Shown here in pieces: positions 35,631 to 44,888 of a stretch of DNA of 64,000 nt. The stretch spans positions 1-64,000 of the forward strand of contig CAINDA010000025.1 in the NCBI GenBank assembly GCA_903847205.1. The letters run 5' to 3'. The position numbers and the translations under genes were made by a program. A model generated the notes under the pieces. It worked only from the letters and a program-made list of their open reading frames with translations. It was not told the DNA's origin and searched no databases. Origin of the DNA: an uncultured Bacteroidota bacterium (lineage in GTDB: Bacteria; Bacteroidota; Bacteroidia; 2-12-FULL-35-15). Positions within the stretch are counted from its first letter, which is position 1. Each line of letters opens with the position of its first letter.

Positions 35631-36317
35631 TTAATCCTTTATGCAGCGGACGCTGCAGCCATCTTTCTTGCTTCCGAAACTCAGATAGCAGCCGGCACTG
35701 CCTCTTGCTAATCCATGATTATATGCAATAGAATCAGTCATTGCTGTATTTGTCCACCACACACCGGAGCTCCTGATGTTGTAAAAAGCAGCCTCACCTG
35801 AACCAAAACGAATACCGCCGGGAAGCGCTGAAAAACCGCTTTCGTTATCCGCGCCTGTGTTCGGATTATCCCAATGCGCAGTGCCTGCTTCTTTCAGCCT
35901 GCCCCCTGATATGGTGTCGAGACCTTTAGTGTTTTCCACTCCAAGAAAAGCCTGCATTGCAGCCCACTCAGCATTTGTCGGCAGATGCCAGCCCGTTGGC
36001 GCGATGCTGCGGCTGTCGTTAACTGCATACCAGTTATATAATCTTCCGTAAACAGAAGCACTGCTGGTATCATTATTATAATTACAGTATGCTCCTTTTG
36101 TTAAAGCTCTCCATTCCGACCCGCCTGTTATATTAGGTATAGGATCACCATTACTGAATTTGGTTACTTTAAGATTTTCTGCCATCCAGCTTTGCAGGCC
36201 TATTTTAACAGTTTTATAAACATTACCGTCTATATCTGTAACAGTTTCTGCAGGGTGCCTGCAGGAATACAGAGTAGCTATTAAGGTTGCTGCATAAAGT
36301 ATAAAGCGGAGTTTCAT
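35631..36317 (-). CDS. FISUMP-domain lipoprotein
   Basis: A 228-residue lipoprotein (signal with LYSC, near residue 19) made of one 'Fibrobacter succinogenes major paralogous domain': DIDGNVYKTVKIGLQSWMAENL, then YGRLYNWYAV, GWHLPTNAEWAAM, LPGGIRFGSG, WWTNTAM and CSVRCIKD at the C-terminus. FISUMP proteins are surface lipoproteins common in Bacteroidota; function unknown. Convergent with the omega-amidase gene. Confidence 0.88.
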   Translation of the reverse strand: MKLRFILYAATLIATLYSCRHPAETVTDIDGNVYKTVKIGLQSWMAENLKVTKFSNGDPIPNITGGSEWRALTKGAYCNYNNDTSSASVYGRLYNWYAVNDSRSIAPTGWHLPTNAEWAAMQAFLGVENTKGLDTISGGRLKEAGTAHWDNPNTGADNESGFSALPGGIRFGSGEAAFYNIRSSGVWWTNTAMTDSIAYNHGLARGSAGCYLSFGSKKDGCSVRCIKD

Positions 36318-36347
36318 AATTCGGATTTGCGGTTTTTTGTTTCATTA

Positions 36348-36974
36348 TTAAATGCCTGATATACTATCAGAATTCAGCAGCGACTTATATTTTAATATCA
36401 TTTCAGCATCAACGTTTTTTTCTTCATTAATTCGAAGCAGGCATTTAAGCCCGGTATAATTTAAAATAAATTCCTCTGAAGCCTTTTCAGTTTTCCCGTT
36501 AAAGATAATACCGGCAACGGGTATATTCCGGCTTTTCAGCATTGCAGCGGATAAAAGAGTATGATTGATGCTTCCCAAATAATTTCTTGAAACAAGTATT
36601 GCCTGGGCCTTAAATTTTTCAATCAAATCAATTACAAAATGTTTATCATTCAATGGCACCATCAAACCTCCTGCACCCTCAATAATCAATGTGTTTGATG
36701 TTTCCGGAAGAATAAATTTTTCCATATCAATTTTTATTCCGTCAACTGCAGCTGCTGCATGAGGCGACATTGCCGCTGACAAACGATACGTTTCAGGATG
36801 AAGTATGGATTTAGTATTGCTTATTAAACTGCGGATTTTTATTGTATCAGAATTATCCAAACTGCCGGCCTGCAATGGTTTCCAATAATCGGCATTTAAC
36901 GTTTCAGTCAAAACCGCAGCTGCCGTGGTTTTGCCGGCATCGGTTCCGATACCGGTAATAAAAAATCGCCTCAT
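36348..36974 (-). CDS. bioD: Dethiobiotin synthetase
   Basis: A 208-residue enzyme that forms the ureido ring of dethiobiotin from DAPA, CO2 and ATP in biotin synthesis. The N-terminus FFITGIGTDAGKTT is the P-loop of BioD, and IIEGAGGLMVPL (near 99-110) is the second nucleotide/substrate segment. Other biotin genes are not next to it. It lies 30 nt upstream of the FISUMP gene on the same strand. Confidence 0.9.
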   Translation of the reverse strand: MRRFFITGIGTDAGKTTAAAVLTETLNADYWKPLQAGSLDNSDTIKIRSLISNTKSILHPETYRLSAAMSPHAAAAVDGIKIDMEKFILPETSNTLIIEGAGGLMVPLNDKHFVIDLIEKFKAQAILVSRNYLGSINHTLLSAAMLKSRNIPVAGIIFNGKTEKASEEFILNYTGLKCLLRINEEKNVDAEMILKYKSLLNSDSISGI

Positions 36975-36997
36975 CTTAAATCAGTTGAAAAATTCAA

Positions 36998-37091
36998 AGT
37001 TTGAAAGTTTAAAGTTAATAAATACTGTGAAACTGTTTTAACACAATATACTTCGCAACTTTCAAACTTTCAAACTTTAAACTTTCAAACT
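36998..37091. repeat. 19-bp inverted repeat with 56-nt loop, made of CTTTCAAA units
   Basis: AGTTTGAAAGTTTAAAGTT at 36998-37016 and its complement at 37073-37091 enclose 56 nt; extra CTTTCAAA copies overlap the right arm. It lies between bioD and the acyl-CoA dehydrogenase gene and may act as a processing or weak termination structure. Confidence 0.6.
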
Positions 37092-37098
37092 ATATTGA

Positions 37099-38238
37099 TT
37101 ATGCAAGCAGTGCTCTTGAAATAACAATACGCTGCACCTCTGAAGTACCTTCATAAATTTGAGTAATTTTTGCATCGCGCATCAAACGCTCAACATGATA
37201 CTCTTTCACAAAGCCGTAACCGCCGTGTATCTGAACAGCTTCAACAGTTGTTTTCATTGCAGTTTCTGAAGAAAAAACTTTTGCCATTGCACTGGCTGTG
37301 GTATAATCCAGGTGCTGGTCTTTCAGCCATGCAGCTTTCAAACAAAGCAGACGTGCTGCTTCTATTTCAGTTGCCATGTCGGCAAGTTTAAATTGAATGA
37401 TTTGATGCTGGCTGATGGGTTTACCAAAAGCTTTGCGTTCTTTGGAGTATGCAAGCGCTAATTCATAAGCACCTGAAGCAATACCCAGCGCCTGAGAAGC
37501 AATACCGATACGTCCGCCGGTTAATGTCTGCATGGCAAATTTAAATCCGAATCCGTCTTCGCCTATCCTGTTTTCTTTTGGAACTTTTACATCCGTAAAC
37601 ATTAATGAATGCGTGTCTGACCCGCGGATACCCATTTTATTTTCTTTCGGCCCTACAACAAAACCAGGCGCTCCTTTTTCTACGATTAATGCGTTGATAC
37701 CGCGATGTCCTTTAGCAGCATCCGTCTGTGCTATTACCAAATATACAGATGCTGAACTGCCGTTGGTAATCCAGTTTTTAGTGCCGTTCAATAAATAATG
37801 GTCTCCCATATCAATTGCGGTAGTTCTCTGTGATGTAGCATCAGAGCCGGCTTCCGGTTCCGACAAACAAAATGCGCCGATGATCTGCCCGGTTGCTAAA
37901 CGTTTTAAATATTTTTCTTTTTGAGCTTCAGTGCCGAATGTTTCCAAACCCCAGCAAACAAGTGAATTGTTTACCGACATCACAACAGAGCATGAAGCAT
38001 CTACTTTCGAAATTTCTTCCATCGCTAAAACATAGGAAATACAGTCCATTCCGCCCCCGCCGTATTTTGTGGAAACCATCATACCTAAGAAACCCAGTTC
38101 TCCCATCTGCTTAATTTCCTCGGCAGGAAATGTCTGGTGCTCGTCGCGTTCAATTACACCTGGCTTTAATACATCGTTTGCAAAATCACGAGCTGCCTTC
38201 TGAATCATTAGGTGCTCTTCGGTTAAATTAAATAACAT
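37099..38238 (-). CDS. Acyl-CoA dehydrogenase
   Basis: A 379-residue flavoprotein of usual length that oxidises acyl-CoA to trans-2-enoyl-CoA. Visible elements: FCLSEPEAGSDA (ACADS_1 signature, FAD contact), NGTKNWITNGS, and the C-terminal QIHGGYGFVKEYHVERLMRDAKITQIYEGTSEVQ, whose Glu in YEGTSE is the catalytic base of the short-/medium-chain type. Likely a short-chain (butyryl-type) enzyme; exact chain length is inference. Confidence 0.92.
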   Translation of the reverse strand: MLFNLTEEHLMIQKAARDFANDVLKPGVIERDEHQTFPAEEIKQMGELGFLGMMVSTKYGGGGMDCISYVLAMEEISKVDASCSVVMSVNNSLVCWGLETFGTEAQKEKYLKRLATGQIIGAFCLSEPEAGSDATSQRTTAIDMGDHYLLNGTKNWITNGSSASVYLVIAQTDAAKGHRGINALIVEKGAPGFVVGPKENKMGIRGSDTHSLMFTDVKVPKENRIGEDGFGFKFAMQTLTGGRIGIASQALGIASGAYELALAYSKERKAFGKPISQHQIIQFKLADMATEIEAARLLCLKAAWLKDQHLDYTTASAMAKVFSSETAMKTTVEAVQIHGGYGFVKEYHVERLMRDAKITQIYEGTSEVQRIVISRALLA

Positions 38239-38354
38239 TTGTATAAATTTTTATGTGGGAAATTCCGTTATTTTTGATAAGCCTGTATGAATGATTTATT
38301 CATTCTGTTGAGGAGCACAAATGTAAATTTTAAATTTTAAATCTGCTAATATTT

Positions 38355-39437
38355 ATGACAAATAGAAACACTCTAAACTATGATGTAATAGGGCTGATGT
38401 CGGGAACTTCGCTTGATGGGACAGATATAGCTTTCTGCAGGTTTATCCTTGATGAAAAAAAATGGTCATTTGAGATCGTTCAGGCCGAAACCATCCCCTA
38501 TTCTTTTCACTGGAAAACAAAGCTGCTGAGTTTAGAAAAAACGGATGCGCTCACGTTTCAGCAGGCAAATATTGATTACGGATTTTACCTCGGCAGAACA
38601 GCCGCCGATTTCATTAAAAAACACAAACTGAAAGTTGATTTTATTTCTTCTCACGGACATACTATTTTTCACCAGCCCGAAAAAAAATTAACCGTGCAGA
38701 TCGGTGCCGGCAGTGCAATTGCAGCCGAAAGCAATTTAACTGCTGTCTGTGATTTCCGATCGCTGGATGTGGTATTAGGCGGACAAGGCGCACCATTGGT
38801 GCCCATTGGCGACAAATTATTATTTTCTGAATTTGATTTTTGCTTGAATTTAGGCGGTTTTGCAAATGTATCCTATCAATACAATGATGAACGTACAGCA
38901 TTCGATATCTGCCCTGTAAACATTGTTATGAATGCAGTCTGCGCCAAACTTGGAAAAGAATACGATAATGAAGGACAAATGGCAAGAGGGGGAAATGTAA
39001 ATGACAATTTACTTCTCGAATTAAATAATCTTCCATTTTACAAACTGCCTCCAGACAGCCCTAAATCATTAGGTAAAGAATGGGTGATAAAAAATATTAA
39101 TCCTCTTTTGGATAAATGTAAACTTTCTGAACAGGATGTTCTTAGAACATTCTGCGAGCATACTGCTGTTCAAATAGGAAATGCTTTGAATAATAAACCT
39201 TCAGGAAAACTGCTGGTGACAGGCGGAGGAACTTACAATACTTTTTTATTAGAAAAAATAAAAGAGAATACCGCTCATCAAATAATTATTCCGGATAAAA
39301 AAACAATTGAATTTAAAGAGGCTTTGATATTTGCCTTTTTGGGTGTGCTGAGAATGCGTAATGAGGTTAATTGCCTGAAAAGCGTTACCGGCGCTGCATA
39401 TGACAATATAGGAGGTGCGGTATATTTAACAAGATAA
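38355..39437 (+). CDS. anmK: Anhydro-N-acetylmuramic acid kinase
   Basis: A 360-residue sugar kinase that opens and phosphorylates 1,6-anhydroMurNAc during peptidoglycan recycling. The N-terminal GLMSGTSLDGTDIAF is the family signature, with SSHGHTIFHQP, GGQGAPLVP, LNLGGFANVSY and VTGGGTYN (ATP-binding actin-like fold) following. Its length fits. It stands between the acyl-CoA dehydrogenase and a bidirectional terminator. Confidence 0.95.
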   Translation: MTNRNTLNYDVIGLMSGTSLDGTDIAFCRFILDEKKWSFEIVQAETIPYSFHWKTKLLSLEKTDALTFQQANIDYGFYLGRTAADFIKKHKLKVDFISSHGHTIFHQPEKKLTVQIGAGSAIAAESNLTAVCDFRSLDVVLGGQGAPLVPIGDKLLFSEFDFCLNLGGFANVSYQYNDERTAFDICPVNIVMNAVCAKLGKEYDNEGQMARGGNVNDNLLLELNNLPFYKLPPDSPKSLGKEWVIKNINPLLDKCKLSEQDVLRTFCEHTAVQIGNALNNKPSGKLLVTGGGTYNTFLLEKIKENTAHQIIIPDKKTIEFKEALIFAFLGVLRMRNEVNCLKSVTGAAYDNIGGAVYLTR

Positions 39438-39448
39438 TATCGAAAATA

Positions 39449-39490
39449 AAATAAAAGCAGCATATTTATTTCAACAGGCTGCTTTTATTT
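39449..39490. terminator. Bidirectional terminator
   Basis: A 13-bp stem AAATAAAAGCAGC (39449-39461) with GCTGCTTTTATTT (39478-39490), 16-nt loop, between the convergent anmK gene and the acidic-protein gene. A/T tracts on both sides suit both directions. Confidence 0.82.
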
Positions 39491-39505
39491 ATCGGGTATT
39501 CTTAA

Positions 39506-39748
39506 TTAAAATTTATCGTCGTAGAATCCTTCATCCTCATCTTCTTCATCAAAACTGCTGTCGAGTTTCAAGTCATCTTCCTCCATGGTGAAGTCTTCTT
39601 CATCATCATTCAAATTGTTTTTCCAATTTTGTTTCTCTTTCTCTTTTAGAGGTTTCAACTTGGGAGTTTTTTTAACCTCTCCTGTTTCCTTTCCCTTAGC
39701 AGTAACTTTTTTAGCTGGACTGCTTTTTGTATTGTTTGGCTTTTTCAT
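39506..39748 (-). CDS. Small charged protein, family unknown
   Basis: An 80-residue protein with a basic first half (KKPNNTKSSPAKKVTAKGK, like a nucleic-acid-binding tail) and a strongly acidic second half (NDDEEDFTMEEDDLKLDSSFDEEDEDEG). Low complexity and probably disordered. Such proteins are common in Bacteroidota; the role is not known. Ends 16 nt from the terminator. Confidence 0.65.
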   Translation of the reverse strand: MKKPNNTKSSPAKKVTAKGKETGEVKKTPKLKPLKEKEKQNWKNNLNDDEEDFTMEEDDLKLDSSFDEEDEDEGFYDDKF

Positions 39749-39929
39749 TGTGAATGAAATTTGTTTTGCAAACTAAATGATTTATTTTTTGTGAATACTA
39801 AATTACCTTTTACAAATCTCTGAATTTTTTTATTTAAACAAAAGTTTTTTTCTAAATAAAATTATACAAATATCGGTTTACCTTTGCCGAAAGTAATATC
39901 TTTTCATAAATAAAGTAACAATTATAATT

Positions 39930-41027
39930 ATGCTATACGATTTTTTACAGCAGACCTTTTTAGGAAACTCAATTGGAAGCTATTGCTGGTTTGCAGTAAT
40001 TATTTTGGGCGGTTTAATTTTTCAAAAATTATTATCAAAACTCTTAACGCTTTTTGTTTTTAAATTTTTACAGCGGTACTCTACAGGCATTGGATACGAT
40101 AAGCTGCTGGCCCTGCTGAAAAAGCCAATGGGCATATTTATCATGCTTATTGTTTTTTATCTGGCATTCGACAGGCTGGAATTCCCTGCCGGGTGGAACT
40201 TCGTACCTATAGAGAAATTTGGTATGAGAATGATATTGTTCCGTTTATTTCAAATTGCAATTGTAATTTCCATTACCTGGGTGATTCTCCGCGTGATTGA
40301 TTTCTTTGGTTTGGTTTTAATGTACCGTGCCTCTAAAACGGAATCAAAAACAGATGATCAACTGGTGCCTTTCATTAAAGACACCATCAAAGTAATTATT
40401 GTTATTTTTTCTGCATTTTTCATACTTGGCGCAATATTCAAATTGAATGTAGCTTCCCTAATTGCCGGTCTCGGCATCGGCGGCTTGGCTGTAGCGCTTG
40501 CTGCAAAAGAATCGCTGGAAAACCTGCTTGGCTCCTTCACTATTTTTCTTGACAAACCTTTTGTAATAGGTGATTTTATTAAGGTTGGCGGTGTGGAGGG
40601 GCATGTTGAAAAAATCGGTTTCCGCAGCACCCGTATCCGAACAGTAGAAAAAAGTTTTGTAACGCTTCCGAACAAAAAGTTAATTGATAATGAGCTGGAC
40701 AACCTTTCGTTCCGCAGCCAGCGACGAGCTAAATTTAATGTTGGTTTAACGTTTGAAACAAAAACAGAACAGTTCAAAAATATTGTTTCAGAAATTTTTG
40801 CCATTATTGAAAATCACGCCCAAATTTCAAAAAAAGAAACCTTGGTAAGGCTTCATGATTTTGATGCTAACGGAGTAAACATTATGGTAATTTACTTTGT
40901 TAACAGCATGGATTATACTGTTTATATGAATGTCCGCGAAGAAATCAACTATAAAATTTTGGAGATAGTAGAAAAAAACGGGAGCAGCTTTGCTCACCTT
41001 ACCTTGCCTCCTTTAATAAAAAAATAA
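39930..41027 (+). CDS. MscS-type mechanosensitive ion channel
   Basis: A 365-residue inner-membrane channel. Four hydrophobic helices (about 15-40, 68-90, 103-130, 150-175) precede the pore helix GLGIGGLAVALAAKESLENLLGS (about 177-200), which is the MscS TM3 hallmark, then the cytoplasmic beta domain with DKPFVIGDFIKVGG-VEGHVEKIGFRSTRIRT. It releases solutes under osmotic downshock. Ends one base from the convergent decarboxylase gene. Confidence 0.92.
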   Translation: MLYDFLQQTFLGNSIGSYCWFAVIILGGLIFQKLLSKLLTLFVFKFLQRYSTGIGYDKLLALLKKPMGIFIMLIVFYLAFDRLEFPAGWNFVPIEKFGMRMILFRLFQIAIVISITWVILRVIDFFGLVLMYRASKTESKTDDQLVPFIKDTIKVIIVIFSAFFILGAIFKLNVASLIAGLGIGGLAVALAAKESLENLLGSFTIFLDKPFVIGDFIKVGGVEGHVEKIGFRSTRIRTVEKSFVTLPNKKLIDNELDNLSFRSQRRAKFNVGLTFETKTEQFKNIVSEIFAIIENHAQISKKETLVRLHDFDANGVNIMVIYFVNSMDYTVYMNVREEINYKILEIVEKNGSSFAHLTLPPLIKK

Positions 41028-41028
41028 T

Positions 41029-42285
41029 TTAAGAAACATTAATTATTTTCTCCGTTTTCATTCCTGATTTCAAATCATTCATCAAAGAATCTATTGTGCC
41101 TCGGGTGATGTGAGACATAACTACAATTTTCCACCACTTCGGCTCATGCTCATAGCTGTCGGCTGCTAGAAAATATTTTTCTGCAATTGAAGCTGTAATA
41201 TCAGCTGCATATACGGCAATAATATTGATATTCGGATTCCTAAAATACCGGATACCAAGGTTATCCAGCCTGCAGCACAAATCGGTTGTTCGATCAACCA
41301 GCGACTGCATTTTTGTTTTCCATCCTTCTGAACCATGGTTGTGAAGCACCATCCACACAGCAACTGCATTTGCTCCTGAACGGCTTCCACATACCGTGTG
41401 GTCTGTTCCGGGCACATACTGCGCTTCCGTTGTTTTCACATACTGCATATAGCCTTTTCTGATCAGAAATATCCCCGTTCCATAGGGTGTTTGAAGCATC
41501 TTGTGTGCATCAATTGTAAAAGAAGTAATATTTTGATTTTTAAATGTATAGCTGTTTTGATCATTTGTAAAAGGGTAAATGAATCCTCCGAATGCCGCGT
41601 CAACATGGAGTTTGTAAGCAATCTTTTTTTCGTTCAAAAAAGCTGTTACTTTATCAATGTCATCCACAGAGCCAAACATTGTAGTGGATAAATTCATATT
41701 GACAATAAAATATTTAATTCCTTTTGCTAAAGCAGCCGCTGTTTTTTTCTCTAAATCGTCAGGGAGCAGCTTCCTGCTTACTTTATCCACTTCAATTACG
41801 ATGGAATTAATGTTCAGAAGATTTACGGATTTTGATAAGGAGTAATGGCTGTCTTCAGAATAAATAACTCCTATTTCATTTACAGATGCCTGATATTGTT
41901 TAATAAAATAGTTGCGGTAAATCCATATAGCCTCAATGTTAGCTTCGGTTCCGCCGGATGCAACATAACCATCCTGTTCATCTTTTTCTCCGCCGAAAAT
42001 CTGCTCAGCACAAAGCTGAATCAATTCATTTTCTAATTCCTGTGTGCCTTTAAATATTCTTTCGGTGCCGCTTAAAGTATGACAGCCTATGTGATTTGGA
42101 TTAGCAATAAGGGTTGAAAGAAATGGGGCATTTTCAAGAAATGGAGCATCTTCATAAAACACTTCCGAATCAAGATAAGTGCCAGGAATCCCTAGTATTG
42201 GCGTTTCACGGTAATTCACATTTTTGTTTAATGCGTCAATTACTCTTTTTTTTATTTTATCAGAGGTCAGTTTAGGCCAATACAT
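41029..42285 (-). CDS. PLP-dependent group II decarboxylase
   Basis: A 418-residue fold-type I PLP enzyme. Key parts: GYVASGGTEANIEAIW (phosphate-binding loop), HVDAAFGGFIYP (Asp that pairs with the pyridine nitrogen) and SFTIDAHKMLQTPYG (Schiff-base Lys after the His). This fits aromatic-L-amino-acid, histidine or glutamate decarboxylases; the substrate is not clear. It is 16 nt after the TauE/SafE gene, so it may be co-transcribed with the cbb3 operon, an unusual partner. Confidence 0.85.
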   Translation of the reverse strand: MYWPKLTSDKIKKRVIDALNKNVNYRETPILGIPGTYLDSEVFYEDAPFLENAPFLSTLIANPNHIGCHTLSGTERIFKGTQELENELIQLCAEQIFGGEKDEQDGYVASGGTEANIEAIWIYRNYFIKQYQASVNEIGVIYSEDSHYSLSKSVNLLNINSIVIEVDKVSRKLLPDDLEKKTAAALAKGIKYFIVNMNLSTTMFGSVDDIDKVTAFLNEKKIAYKLHVDAAFGGFIYPFTNDQNSYTFKNQNITSFTIDAHKMLQTPYGTGIFLIRKGYMQYVKTTEAQYVPGTDHTVCGSRSGANAVAVWMVLHNHGSEGWKTKMQSLVDRTTDLCCRLDNLGIRYFRNPNINIIAVYAADITASIAEKYFLAADSYEHEPKWWKIVVMSHITRGTIDSLMNDLKSGMKTEKIINVS

Positions 42286-42301
42286 ATATTTATTTTTTGT
42301 T

Positions 42302-43012
42302 TTATTTGTGACAGCATTTACTGCACACAGGCCTCACAGCAGACATCTCAGGGCTTACGTATGGTATCCCGAGGTTCAGGCCTCTTAAAATTAAAAGCAA
42401 TGCCATTGCTGCTATAAAAACCGGAACAGCTTTATTTATTTTTTTTCGAAAATTAATATTGATGCTGTTACTAATGAGTGCGGTTGTAAGCATTGCCGGG
42501 AGTGTTCCCAATCCAAAGGCAGCCATAAAAAGACTGCCCTGAATTATATTACCTGATGCCGCAGCACCGGCAATACCCAAATATACCAAACCGCATGGAA
42601 GAAGGCCGTTCAGAGTACCGATTAAAAAAAGCGAAGTGAGGCTGTTTTTTTTAAAGAGGTTTTTTAATTTTTGTTTCACACTTCCTATGTATGAAAAAGC
42701 TGAAGTGAAAACTTTGAATTTATTTACAATTTTATTCGGGAGTAACAGCATTAATAAAACAACTGTTCCTAAAGTAATTGATAAAGCCTGCTGATAGCCG
42801 GCGATTACAATGCTTTGTCCCAGCAGCCCGAATAATGCGCCAAACAATGAATAGGTAAAAATTCTGCCGGAATTATATATTAAAGCTCCTGTAATTTTTG
42901 AAAGCAGCGATTCGCGGTTTAACGGCAGTGCCAGGGCAATAGGTCCGCACATCCCCACGCAGTGGAAGCTTCCTAAAAATCCTAATGCTAAAGCTGTCAA
43001 AAAAACGCTCAT
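42302..43012 (-). CDS. TauE/SafE-like membrane protein of the cbb3 operon
   Basis: A 236-residue polytopic protein, six to seven helices, of the sulfite exporter TauE/SafE (UreH-like) family. Motifs GSFHCVGMCGPIALALPL (near 15-32) and NGLLPCGLVYLGIAGAAA are typical of the small variant found with cco genes, and contain membrane Cys pairs thought to handle copper. The C-terminus ends VRPVCSKCCHK, a metal-binding-like Cys cluster. It follows CcoH by 5 nt. Proposed role: copper delivery to the oxidase. Confidence 0.83.
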   Translation of the reverse strand: MSVFLTALALGFLGSFHCVGMCGPIALALPLNRESLLSKITGALIYNSGRIFTYSLFGALFGLLGQSIVIAGYQQALSITLGTVVLLMLLLPNKIVNKFKVFTSAFSYIGSVKQKLKNLFKKNSLTSLFLIGTLNGLLPCGLVYLGIAGAAASGNIIQGSLFMAAFGLGTLPAMLTTALISNSININFRKKINKAVPVFIAAMALLLILRGLNLGIPYVSPEMSAVRPVCSKCCHK

Positions 43013-43017
43013 TATAT

Positions 43018-43464
43018 CTACGGAATTACAACAGTTTCTTCCTTAAAGTAGGCTGTGTCATTTGATTTCCAGCCAATCTGCATTTTGTACATCCCTTTGC
43101 TTAAATTATTTATCGGGATAAATTGCTGCACATCTTCATTCAACTGAACCGTTGTTTTAAAATCTTTTGAAGCGTCTGAAGGGCGAAAAAAAAGAATTTC
43201 TCCAGTTACCTTTTTCCCTTTAAACACATCAGGAAATTTAAGTTCCATGTTTTTGTCAGTAATAATATGCGATATTTTTTCATCCAAAGCATCGGCATTT
43301 TTTGTTTCATCTATCTTGCTTTGAAATACCAGCTCTTTCTGATAATAATCTTCGCTTACCAGATCAATTTTTTGATTAAAGCACATCACAGCCATCGTTA
43401 CTATCAAGAGAACAAAGCCAATGTATAATATTGCAGTTTTGGCGCCCCAGCTTATTTTTATCAT
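43018..43464 (-). CDS. ccoH: CcoH/FixH family assembly protein
   Basis: A 148-residue protein: one N-terminal transmembrane helix (about 10-30), then a periplasmic beta domain with DLVSEDYYQKELVFQSKID, the FixH/CcoH motif. CcoH helps assemble the cbb3 oxidase. It lies between ccoG and the SafE-like gene with gaps of 10 and 5 nt. Confidence 0.87.
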   Translation of the reverse strand: MIKISWGAKTAILYIGFVLLIVTMAVMCFNQKIDLVSEDYYQKELVFQSKIDETKNADALDEKISHIITDKNMELKFPDVFKGKKVTGEILFFRPSDASKDFKTTVQLNEDVQQFIPINNLSKGMYKMQIGWKSNDTAYFKEETVVIP

Positions 43465-43474
43465 GTTATTTTTT

Positions 43475-44887
43475 TTAATGATGCGCTGTCTGTAAAACCG
43501 GTCCCAAGAAATTAGTCTTTATGGTCTCTATTTTTTTTCCGTGAGAATAAACCCCGATCAGCAATTTTGTTTTGCGGTTTTTAATTTGATTTCGATTAAG
43601 GACTATAAAAAATTCACCGCTGGCAACATTTTCTTTTTTAACATTTATCGAATCGTTTCCCACCATTTTTAACAGACCAATATCAGATTCCATCTTTAAT
43701 GTTACAGGCAATTGTGAATGCGTTTTATTTATTAATTTGATATTATATAAATTACTAATAGAATCGTTTGTCCTCTCCTGGTAAAGCAGTCCAGGTGTCC
43801 GCATCACACTTGCTTCCACATCCGTTCTGCTGAGAAGCAGTGTAACCAATACTCCTAATAATAAAAGCAGCACAGTTGAATATGCGATCATTCTCGAGGT
43901 GATTTTCAGCTTCTGTTTACTAGCAATTCCATTTTCAGAATCAAACCGAATCAGTCCTTTCGGCAAGCCGACACTTTCCATCATGTGATTGCATGCATCA
44001 ATACATGCACCGCAGTTTATACATTCTAGTTGTGTACCATTACGGACATCAACTCCTATAGGACAGACTTTTGCACATTGCCCGCAATCAATACAGCTGC
44101 CTGCTTTACGTTCTTCATTTTTTTTAAATTTCTCCCTCGGCTCGCCTCTTACATAATCATATCCCACAATAATCGAATTTCTGTCAAGCAAAACCCCTTG
44201 CAGTCTCCCATAAGGACACACCACAATACATACCTGCTCACGGAACCATAGATAAACAAAAAAGAATACTGCTGTAAAAATTATTAGTGAAATAAATGCT
44301 CCAAGATTTTGTGACAATCCCTGATTATACATATCAAGCACTTCATCCATACCGATGATATATGCTAAAAAAGTATTTGCTATGATAAAGGAAACAAGAA
44401 AGAAAATACTGATCTTAGAGCTTTTTTTAATGATTTTTTCAGTATCCCATTTTTGTTTGTTCAGTGCCTTTTGACGACCGGCATCCCCTTCTATCCAGAA
44501 CTCAATTTTCCTGAAAACCATTTCCATGAAAATGGTCTGTGGGCAGGCCCATCCGCAAAACAAGCGCCCGAACACAACAGTGAACAACACAATAAACACA
44601 ATGAACGTTAACATTCCAAGAACAAAAAGAAACATATCCTGAGGCCAAAACACTGCACCGAACAAAATAAATTTCCGTTCTGTGATATTAGCCAAAAAAA
44701 GCGGTTCCCCGCCAGCTTTAATAAATGGAAGTATAAAAAAAACAAGTAAATAAACGACACTTAAAACACTTCGTTTATTGTACAATTTACCTTTCGGTTG
44801 TTGTGCATAAATCCACGCCCTGCCGCCTTCCTTATCAATTGTTGCAATAGAATCACGAAACGATTCTTTGCTGTCTGTAGTTTTCAT
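43475..44887 (-). CDS. ccoG: CcoG, cbb3 oxidase accessory iron-sulfur protein
   Basis: A 470-residue membrane protein with the CcoG/FixG order: N-terminal helices, FCGWACPQTIFMEMVFRKIEFWIEGD, VCPYGRLQG, then two ferredoxin motifs CIDCGQCAKVCP and CINCGACIDACN (about 255-300), a further helix and a periplasmic Ig-like C-terminal domain. In other bacteria CcoG reduces copper for the oxidase. One nt separates it from ccoP. Confidence 0.94.
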   Translation of the reverse strand: MKTTDSKESFRDSIATIDKEGGRAWIYAQQPKGKLYNKRSVLSVVYLLVFFILPFIKAGGEPLFLANITERKFILFGAVFWPQDMFLFVLGMLTFIVFIVLFTVVFGRLFCGWACPQTIFMEMVFRKIEFWIEGDAGRQKALNKQKWDTEKIIKKSSKISIFFLVSFIIANTFLAYIIGMDEVLDMYNQGLSQNLGAFISLIIFTAVFFFVYLWFREQVCIVVCPYGRLQGVLLDRNSIIVGYDYVRGEPREKFKKNEERKAGSCIDCGQCAKVCPIGVDVRNGTQLECINCGACIDACNHMMESVGLPKGLIRFDSENGIASKQKLKITSRMIAYSTVLLLLLGVLVTLLLSRTDVEASVMRTPGLLYQERTNDSISNLYNIKLINKTHSQLPVTLKMESDIGLLKMVGNDSINVKKENVASGEFFIVLNRNQIKNRKTKLLIGVYSHGKKIETIKTNFLGPVLQTAHH

Positions 44888-44888
44888 A

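Noticed and set aside
39506-39776. Plus-strand ORF opposite the acidic protein
   Set aside because: Phe/Ser-rich mirror image of an Asp/Glu/Lys-rich gene; the minus-strand reading has the terminator and a sensible start.
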